Source of the DNA: an uncultured Treponema sp.
GTDB taxonomy: Bacteria > Spirochaetota > Spirochaetia > Treponematales > Treponemataceae
Direction of reading: 5' to 3'
DNA: 64,000 bases
NCBI GenBank assembly: GCA_946615905.1
Contig: CAMOIE010000009.1
Span: 1-64,000, forward strand
The notes under the pieces were generated by a model. That model was not told the DNA's origin, made no database searches, and saw nothing but the letters and a program-made list of their open reading frames with translations. The position numbers and the translations under genes were made by a program. Positions 62,183-64,000 of this stretch are shown here, piece by piece. Each line of letters begins with the position of its first letter. Positions within the stretch are counted from its first letter, which is position 1.

Positions 62183-62626
62183 CTAGTCCAGCAAAAGGCT
62201 GTCGCCTTCGGAGATTCCGGCTTTTTTGAACCAGCCTTGCGGAACTTCGAGGGCGTAGCGCACTCTGACCGTTGAGTTCACGTCAGCCAGTGAATATGGA
62301 GTCATGTCCAGAATGTCACGGATTTTTCCCCTGGAATCGATATAGGCGATTGAGAGGGGGTGGGGCGTGTTTTTCATCCAAAAGTGAAGGAACTGGTCGC
62401 TCTCAAAAACAAAGAGCATTCCGGTTCCGTCTGGAATTGATTTTCGCTCCATAAAGCCTTTTGCGCGGGTGTCTGCTTTGTCCGCGATTTCCGCTTTCAC
62501 TGTGATTTCCCTGCCATCGGCGGTTTTTATCGTCAAATCTTTTACAGGAAGTTTGCTTTTTGCACAGGCGGGAAAGAAAAGCGAAGCCAAAAAAATCAGG
62601 CAGAGTATAAGTTTTTCGATTTTCAT
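62183..62626 (-). CDS. DUF192 lipoprotein
   Basis: A 147-residue exported protein with a lipoprotein signal (MKIEKLILCLIFLASLFFPAC). The DUF192 domain (ADTRAKGFMERKSIPDGTGMLFVFESDQFLHFWMKNTPHPLSIAYID) is intact, with the conserved FWMKNT core. The molecular role is unknown. Last of a three-gene minus-strand unit with the small exported protein and the CNBD regulator (18-base gap). Confidence 0.88.
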   Translation of the reverse strand: MKIEKLILCLIFLASLFFPACAKSKLPVKDLTIKTADGREITVKAEIADKADTRAKGFMERKSIPDGTGMLFVFESDQFLHFWMKNTPHPLSIAYIDSRGKIRDILDMTPYSLADVNSTVRVRYALEVPQGWFKKAGISEGDSLLLD

Positions 62627-62644
62627 TTTAAATTTCCAGTGGGC

Positions 62645-63187
62645 TTACAGTCCTTCCAAGAATTCGTCACGCAACTGCTCGCTGTAAGTCTTGTTCACGT
62701 GGGATGCTTTTTGCTTGTCTTCAAAGACTTTCGCGTCCATGTACTTTAATGTCAGGGGGCGCTCAAGCGAGAAAATCACAGAGTCGTCTGACCACTGGGA
62801 TTTAGCCGGCGAAATGGAGGCGGGATTTCCATATTTTTCACATAGTTTTGAGAATACTGAATAATGGTCGATTCGTTCCGGGTTCAGGCTGATTGAGATT
62901 GTGGCAAGCTTGTCGTCCACAAACTGGAAGGTGCAGCGTCCGAAGAATGAATACGGATTGTTCGCGCCGTCGGTTTCAATCAAAATATCTTTTGTAATCG
63001 GTGTGAGCGAGACATCCCTGTCGCCCCTGTAGCCGAAATTCTGATTTTTTTTGAGGGCTTCTTTTACGGAATCGACATCCATGCCGAGTTTAACAGGACC
63101 GTAACCATCAGGCAGGGCGAAAAGAGACACTGTTGAAAGCGAAAATGCAAGAGAAAGAATAAAGCTTTTAAAAAATCCAATCTTCAT
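62645..63187 (-). CDS. Hypothetical exported protein
   Basis: A 180-residue protein with a signal peptide (MKIGFFKSFILSLAFSLSTV SLFA). It has GYGPVKLGMDVDSVKEALKK and QFVDDKLATISISLNPERID, suggesting a small alpha/beta periplasmic domain. Not recognised. The ATG overlaps the upstream regulator's stop (TAATG), so it is translationally coupled to it. Confidence 0.75.
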   Translation of the reverse strand: MKIGFFKSFILSLAFSLSTVSLFALPDGYGPVKLGMDVDSVKEALKKNQNFGYRGDRDVSLTPITKDILIETDGANNPYSFFGRCTFQFVDDKLATISISLNPERIDHYSVFSKLCEKYGNPASISPAKSQWSDDSVIFSLERPLTLKYMDAKVFEDKQKASHVNKTYSEQLRDEFLEGL

Positions 63188-64000
63188 TACTTTATTATCG
63201 GCTTTTGTTTACGATTAAATGCAGCTTGTTTTAAAAGCTCAAAGGAATCAGGAACTACGATTTTGTTGCCTTCGATGAGCTTGATGTGGGGATCTGTAGT
63301 GAAGCGGTAAAGGTACATGCCCTGCTCCTCTCGGCTGAGTCCGCACATGTGGGCGATGTCCTCAGGAGTTAGGTCTGTCTTGACTGGCACCCTTGCCCCG
63401 ATTCTCTGGTGACTCTTCTCAATCTGAAGAGAGAGCATATCTATCATTCTCGGTACGACTTCCGGAATTTCAGTGTTCATCATCTGACGGTGGAGAACCC
63501 AAAGTCGGTCAGCGAGCATTGTTGTCAGGCTTGCAATCAGCTGGGGTTGCGTCGTTACCATCTGATTGAAGTTCTGCCTGTTTACGACCATAAGTTTGCA
63601 GTCTGAATTGGCGATTGCGGATGCTGACCGGGGCTTGTTTTCGAGCAGGGCCATTTCGCCGAACATGTCGCCTTTTTGCAGGACGGCCAGAGTGACTTCC
63701 GTTCCGTTGACGATTTTTGAGATTTTTACGGAGCCAGTTTTGATTATGAACATCTCCGCACCGGACTGGCATTCTGACATAATCATGTTGCCAGTTGGGT
63801 AGACGCGAATTAGGTCGGAAGTCGGCTCGAAGTATGCTACATCGGTCTTCTTCTTGAGCCTGATGAACATCTTTTTAGCCTGCTCAAAATTCGGGCTGTG
63901 TGGACAGGCTTTTAAAAACTGGTAATAGGCATAGCAGGCTATGTTGAACTGGCGTTCCTTTGAGTAATACTCCGCCACATGGAAAATATGCTCAGGAGTC
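63187..64000 (-). CDS. Cyclic-nucleotide-binding (Crp-like) regulator with TPR-like N-terminus, partial
   Basis: The frame is open to the window edge. It starts with TPR-like helices (HVAEYYSKERQFNIACYAYYQF) and has a cNMP-binding domain (TGNMIMSECQSGAEMFIIKTGS through FGEMALLENKPRSASAIANS). A C-terminal winged-helix part (DLTPEDIAHMCGLSREEQGMYLYRF) is Crp/Fnr-like. The PRSASA phosphate-binding stretch is kept. The GTG start in the track (63978) is not needed. In related spirochaete proteins a further cNMP domain precedes the TPR part, so more sequence is expected outside the window. Confidence 0.8.
   Translation of the reverse strand, partial: TPEHIFHVAEYYSKERQFNIACYAYYQFLKACPHSPNFEQAKKMFIRLKKKTDVAYFEPTSDLIRVYPTGNMIMSECQSGAEMFIIKTGSVKISKIVNGTEVTLAVLQKGDMFGEMALLENKPRSASAIANSDCKLMVVNRQNFNQMVTTQPQLIASLTTMLADRLWVLHRQMMNTEIPEVVPRMIDMLSLQIEKSHQRIGARVPVKTDLTPEDIAHMCGLSREEQGMYLYRFTTDPHIKLIEGNKIVVPDSFELLKQAAFNRKQKPIIK

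Overview
The window looks like a chromosome segment of a host-associated spirochaete, most likely Treponema or a close relative. This is inferred from protein character, not from a search. The pointers are a spirochaete-type PUR-domain nucleic-acid-binding protein, an archaeal-like UMP kinase, a PilZ protein of the PlzA type, a TPR plus cyclic-nucleotide-binding regulator, many signal-peptide lipoproteins and a fermentative/saccharolytic gene set. GC is moderate, and both strands carry genes in short operons.

Layout. 0-9.5 kb: a small lipoprotein with a C8 tract upstream, an unrecognised protein, pgi, an RlpA-like protein, a DUF1275/SufU pair, deoC, purA, then a repeat-rich island with tRNA-Pro(CGG) and tRNA-Asp(GTC), and an LMW tyrosine phosphatase. 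9.6-15.4 kb: a complete oligopeptide ABC transporter (oppABCDF) with a hairpin between oppA and oppB. 15.6-18.2 kb: a NitT/TauT-like importer whose permease and ATPase are fused. 18.3-24.5 kb: an accessory region with a frameshifted beta-helix lipoprotein carrying a G9 tract in its signal peptide, a transplanted block holding the 3' ends of two unrelated genes (one is ppdK), the tail of a second exported protein, an AAA/DUF4143 ATPase and an internally deleted insertion sequence. 24.5-38 kb: mostly housekeeping (phosphoribosyltransferase, rnhB, PUR protein, EAL protein, ASKHA activator, DctP lipoprotein with an (AT)9 spacer, MBL hydrolase, rpmB, uvrB). 38-41.2 kb: repeat-rich, with a lipase, an XRE regulator and three overlapping small genes. 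41.2-49 kb: acyl-ACP thioesterase, PEGA lipoprotein and a tight four-gene operon (STAS protein, unknown protein, sensor-MFS fusion, SpoIIE-type phosphatase). 49-56 kb: FGE-like protein, CorA, RadC, and an ECF sigma/anti-sigma/IPT-transglutaminase/UMP kinase operon. 56-64 kb: Phd/VapC module, cysS, murB, rpsU, PilZ protein, TPR protein, DUF192 protein and a regulator that runs off the window end.

Working together. Two signalling modules stand out. The first is the STAS/SpoIIE pair built around a giant sensor-transporter, which looks like a partner-switching circuit lacking its anti-sigma kinase. The second is the ECF sigma/anti-sigma pair co-transcribed with an exported transglutaminase-like protein. 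The EAL and PilZ proteins show c-di-GMP signalling. Three simple-sequence tracts (C8, G9, (AT)9) sit at positions where slippage could switch surface or periplasmic lipoproteins. Intergenic spaces are rich in several families of palindromic and GC-rich repeats, including a ~119-bp MITE-like element present twice.
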